From positions 1 to 8,181 of the forward strand of contig CAMJAO010000082.1 of the NCBI GenBank assembly GCA_946403615.1: 8,181 bases of DNA. The letters are read 5' to 3'. Every line of letters begins with the position of its first letter. Positions within the stretch are counted from its first letter, which is position 1. Below are positions 5,886 through 8,181 of this stretch, in pieces. Source of the DNA: an uncultured Prevotellaceae bacterium (GTDB lineage Bacteria; Bacteroidota; Bacteroidia; Bacteroidales; Bacteroidaceae). The notes under the pieces are model-generated. The model was not told the origin of the DNA and searched no databases. It saw only the letters and a program-made list of their open reading frames with translations. Both the position numbers and the translations under genes were made by a program.

Positions 5886-5893
5886 CAAAAGTA
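5886..5893 (-). promoter_or_regulatory. Candidate -7 box for the CotH gene
   Basis: The minus strand reads TACTTTTG here, fitting TAnnTTTG, and would start transcription about 30 nt before the CotH ATG at 5847. I find no good TTTG 19-21 bases upstream. That interval overlaps the left arm of the hairpin at 5916-5964. Confidence 0.5.
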
Positions 5894-5915
5894 CAAATAA
5901 ATACGCTTTCTTCAT

Positions 5916-5964
5916 ACGGCATCATCCCCCGCACAGCACGGAGCCGGGCGAGGGATGATGCCGT
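5916..5964 (-). terminator. Strong stem-loop after the toxin gene
   Basis: A perfect 13-bp inverted repeat (ACGGCATCATCCC at 5916-5928, GGGATGATGCCGT at 5952-5964) continues after one mismatch with CGC/GCG (5930-5932 with 5948-5950), leaving a 15-base loop. It begins 20 bases beyond the toxin stop codon, suiting a transcript end or 3'-stabilising hairpin for the toxin-antitoxin mRNA. It lacks a following U-run on the minus strand, so it is not a classical intrinsic terminator. Confidence 0.6.
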
Positions 5965-5984
5965 GTCGCGATAAAACGTCAGCG

Positions 5985-6257
5985 CTACTTGTCGCCGTAA
6001 TGCCCGTAGGCCGAGAGTACATCCACGTGCACCTCAGTCTCGAAGATTTCATAAATCAGCCGATGCTTCTTGGTTATGGTACGGCTCCACTGACCAGAGC
6101 GATCACCTTTCAACTGCTCGGGGTGCCCCGTACCCGTACGGGGGTGGACTTTAAGCTCTTCGATGAATTTCGCAACCTTCTTATAGGCGGCGGGTTCGTA
6201 GCGCTGCAAGGCCAGCAGGTCTTCAGTGGCCCTGGGAGAGTAGATAATGTCGTACAT
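5985..6257 (-). CDS. yoeB: YoeB/Txe-family mRNA interferase toxin
   Basis: The 90-aa protein fits the RelE-superfamily YoeB/Txe toxins (about 84-90 aa), ribosome-dependent endoribonucleases that cut mRNA in the A site. Recognisable blocks are GTGHPEQLKG (42-51), SGQWSRTITKKHRLIYEI (54-71) and the C-terminal YGHYGDK (84-90). By comparison with E. coli YoeB (Glu46, Arg65, His83, Tyr84), the active residues would be Glu47, Arg66, His86 and Tyr87, all present, so the toxin looks intact. Its ATG overlaps the antitoxin stop by one base (TGATG), implying translational coupling. The gene is the second of the pair and is followed by a strong hairpin at 5916-5964. Family assignment is firm; the symbol is given by family rather than by orthology. 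Confidence 0.93.
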   Translation of the reverse strand: MYDIIYSPRATEDLLALQRYEPAAYKKVAKFIEELKVHPRTGTGHPEQLKGDRSGQWSRTITKKHRLIYEIFETEVHVDVLSAYGHYGDK

Positions 6258-6505
6258 CAGCCTATTCTTTTTAGGAATTCGTCCAACGACTCATTGGGCA
6301 ACATCTTGATTCCCTTTCCCTGCCTAATCTCTTCGCGAGCCTCATCCACGCGTTTGAAGAACTCCTCATCTGTCATCAGCGTCGGGTCGTTTTTTTTTGC
6401 TACCAACTTCTTCAGGTACTGGGCCAGCTGCTTCATCAGTGGCTCGCTATCGGCTATCTCTGCCATGTCACGCCATATCTGCGCATTCAATTCTACTGCT
6501 GTCAT
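6257..6505 (-). CDS. Antitoxin of the YoeB/Txe pair
   Basis: This 82-aa acidic and basic, Leu/Lys-rich protein lies directly upstream of the YoeB-like toxin and overlaps its start by one base, so it is the expected antitoxin that neutralises it and probably represses the operon. Its N-terminus (MTAVELNAQIWRDMAEIADS, 1-20) and a middle helix (LMKQLAQYLKKLVAKK) precede DPTLMTDEEFFKRVDEAREE (42-61) and a Gly-Lys-Gly, Leu-Pro-Asn-Glu, LDEFLKRIG tail, which probably covers the toxin. It does not look like the canonical Phd/YefM sequence paired with E. coli YoeB; similar proteins are, from memory, common in Prevotella and Bacteroides. ATG 6505 is chosen because the upstream in-frame ATG (6535) falls inside the -7 promoter box at 6533-6540. 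Confidence 0.85.
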   Translation of the reverse strand: MTAVELNAQIWRDMAEIADSEPLMKQLAQYLKKLVAKKNDPTLMTDEEFFKRVDEAREEIRQGKGIKMLPNESLDEFLKRIG

Positions 6506-6532
6506 AATCCTAACATGTTTGGGTTTCGGGTG

Positions 6533-6540
6533 CAAATATA
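6533..6540 (-). promoter_or_regulatory. Promoter -7 box of the toxin-antitoxin operon
   Basis: The minus strand reads TATATTTGC, a match to the Bacteroidota -7 box TAnnTTTG. It would start transcription near 6526, about 20 nt before the antitoxin ATG at 6505. A -33 TTTG is not obvious at the expected distance, so the promoter may be weak or regulated. Confidence 0.55.
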
Positions 6541-6645
6541 CAAATAATTATCGGATAAATCATGAATATTAAAATAATAATTTGTCGAGCAATGAACAGG
6601 ATGAGTGGCAAGGCGACAGAAAAAGAAGCAATACTAAACCAAACA

Positions 6646-6690
6646 AAACAACACTCGGGGGCGCAACCTATGCGCCCCCGAGCGTTGTTT
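6646..6690 (-). terminator. rng: Intrinsic terminator of the RNase G gene
   Basis: Arms 6646-6665 and 6671-6690 pair over 20 bp with a single G-U or A-C position, around a 5-base loop, with the G/C core CTCGGGGGCGCA and TGCGCCCCCGAG. On the minus strand the stem is followed by TTGTTTGG, giving a U-rich tail after the hairpin. The stem overlaps the RNase G stop codon (TAA at 6691-6689), so transcription ends immediately after the gene. Confidence 0.88.
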
Positions 6691-8181
6691 ACTTCGTCTC
6701 TATTTCTTCCTTCATGTCGATGAACTGCTTTTTTGAATCGTAAAATTCGTATTGCAAAAAAGCCATCTTCTGCGAGGGAATCACATGAACACCAAAACCA
6801 TACTTAAACTGCCATTTACGCTTCAGCGACACAAAGCCCTGATTGATATAGGCGGCTACGTAAGGGTGTACGTGTAAATAGAAACTCTTGACACCAATCT
6901 TATTGACTAAATGATCAATTTTACTCTCTAACTGGTCGGTAAACAAGATGCTCGACCGAATCGTGCCTTTACCAAAACATGTCGGACAGGTCTCTTCTAC
7001 CATCACATCCATCGCCGGACGCACGCGCTGACGCGTAATCTGCATCAAACCGAATTTGCTCAACGGTAAAATGTTGTGGCGGGCGCGGTCTTTCTGCATG
7101 TTCTTGCACATCCGCTCATACAACATCTGCCGGTCTTCTGCCAGATTCATGTCGATGAAGTCAATCACGATGATACCACCCATGTCACGAAGACGAAGCT
7201 GACGTGCTATCTCATCAGCAGCACCAAGATTCACTTGCAGCGCATTGGCCTCTTGACCATTGGCCGAACGTGTCCGGTTGCCACTGTTCACATCCACCAC
7301 ATGCAGCGCTTCGGTATGCTCGATAATCAGATAGGCGCCATGCTTGTAATTCACCGTCTTGCCAAAACTCGACTTTAACTGTTTCGTGACGTTGAAATTG
7401 TCGAAAATAGGCACGCTACCTGTGTACTTCTTCACGATGTTGGCCTTTTCCGGGGCTATCAGTGTCACATAATGTTTCACTTCCTCGCATACGGCCTCAT
7501 CGTTCACGTAGATGTTTTCGTAAGAGGGGTTAAACAGGTCGCGAAGCATCGCTACAGCTCTGCCTGTTTCCTCAAACACCAACTGCGGGCGGGTTTGCGT
7601 CTTCTGTACTTTCGTGATGGCGTCTTCCCAGCGCTTCAGCAATACTTTCAACTCACTGTCCAACTCGGCCACACGCTTTCCTTCGGCTGAGGTGCGTACA
7701 ATGACACCGAAATTCTTGGGACGGATGCTCTGGATGAGTTGCTTGAGCCGGGCTCGCTCTTCACCGCTTTTGATTTTAGATGAGACAGAAACTTTATCAT
7801 GGAATGGCATGAGGACAATGTAACGTCCCGCAAAACTCAATTCACACGTAAGCCGTGGCCCTTTGGTCGATATGGGCTCTTTTACAATCTGCACCAACAC
7901 CTCCTGACCCAAACTCAGTGTCGTTGCCACACTGCCGTCTTTCTTTAAGTCGGGTAGGCGCGTTGCCTTCGAAATAGGATAAAGTTTCTTCCTGTCGCTC
8001 TGTACCTGTTTCAGGTATTTAGCGTATGAGTCAAATTGGTTACCTAAGTCAAGATAGTGGAGAAAGGCGTCGCGTTCAAATCCCACATCCACAAAACAGG
8101 CATTCAAGCCTGGCATCAGTTTTTTAACTTTTGCAATGTAGATGTTTCCTACAGAAAAAGATGCCGACCGGGTTTCATTCT
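6689..8181 (-). CDS. rng: Ribonuclease G/E family endoribonuclease (5' end outside window)
   Basis: This is an RNase G/E, an endoribonuclease that cuts single-stranded A/U-rich RNA in rRNA maturation and mRNA decay. The reading frame is open to the window edge (visible start ETRSASFSVGNIYIAKVKK), so about 496 aa are seen and the true start lies to the right; homologues would add only a few tens of residues. An S1-like RNA-binding part includes SVGNIYIAKVKKLMPG, FVDVGFERDAFLHYLDLG and SFAGRYIVLMP. Numbering from Met at 8116, the catalytic metal-binding aspartates are Asp275 in VVDVNSGN and Asp319 in IVIDFIDM, and the Zn-link is CPTCFGKG (Cys377, Cys380). There is no long unstructured tail of the E. 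coli RNase E type; the chain ends soon after the small C-terminal domain, as in RNase G. A strong terminator overlaps the stop codon. Confidence 0.96.
   Translation of the reverse strand, partial: NETRSASFSVGNIYIAKVKKLMPGLNACFVDVGFERDAFLHYLDLGNQFDSYAKYLKQVQSDRKKLYPISKATRLPDLKKDGSVATTLSLGQEVLVQIVKEPISTKGPRLTCELSFAGRYIVLMPFHDKVSVSSKIKSGEERARLKQLIQSIRPKNFGVIVRTSAEGKRVAELDSELKVLLKRWEDAITKVQKTQTRPQLVFEETGRAVAMLRDLFNPSYENIYVNDEAVCEEVKHYVTLIAPEKANIVKKYTGSVPIFDNFNVTKQLKSSFGKTVNYKHGAYLIIEHTEALHVVDVNSGNRTRSANGQEANALQVNLGAADEIARQLRLRDMGGIIVIDFIDMNLAEDRQMLYERMCKNMQKDRARHNILPLSKFGLMQITRQRVRPAMDVMVEETCPTCFGKGTIRSSILFTDQLESKIDHLVNKIGVKSFYLHVHPYVAAYINQGFVSLKRKWQFKYGFGVHVIPSQKMAFLQYEFYDSKKQFIDMKEEIETK

Noticed and set aside
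6506..6535. Ten-residue N-terminal extension of the antitoxin (MHPKPKHVRI).
   Set aside because: The upstream ATG lies inside the promoter -7 box, so it would precede the transcription start.

Overview
The window looks like chromosomal DNA from a Bacteroidota member, most likely Bacteroidales and Prevotella-like. The main evidence is a set of promoters with the Bacteroidota -7 box TAnnTTTG, the best ones with TTG or TTTG about 18-20 bases upstream, and start codons with little or no Shine-Dalgarno sequence. The protein families fit: a Bacteroidota-style RNase G, a CotH protein ending in a GLNIVR...VRK tail, and a DUF4143-type ATPase. The genus is an inference from these features.

Layout. Positions 1-122 (minus) are the N-terminus of an AAA ATPase that runs off the left edge. 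Its promoter is followed upstream by an AT-rich array of 33-bp direct repeats (193-304). Positions 461-892 (plus) encode a small exported protein of unknown function with its own promoter. Positions 1011-4149 (plus) form a compact run of three genes: fabD (malonyl-CoA:ACP transacylase), a cytoplasmic GH13 alpha-amylase-family enzyme starting 6 nt after fabD, and a small AlaX-like tRNA-editing-domain protein 28 nt further on. One clear promoter, upstream of fabD, probably serves all three. Positions 4306-5847 (minus) encode an exported CotH-kinase-family protein with a probable C-terminal sorting tail, convergent with the operon. Positions 5985-6505 (minus) are a toxin-antitoxin pair (Bacteroidota-type antitoxin, then a YoeB/Txe toxin). 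Positions 6689-8181 (minus) are most of an RNase G/E gene that continues past the right edge and ends in a strong intrinsic terminator.

The genes are mostly ordinary core and accessory functions. The unusual signal lies in repeats. Heptanucleotide short tandem repeats of three different sequences sit at the start of the amylase gene, inside its catalytic domain and after the last gene of the operon. The internal one adds an in-frame Pro-rich segment to an otherwise intact GH13 active-site framework. The exact-period 33-bp array beside the ATPase promoter could be a regulatory or iteron-like element. I saw no CRISPR array, tRNA, rRNA or insertion sequence, and no convincing new multi-gene system.
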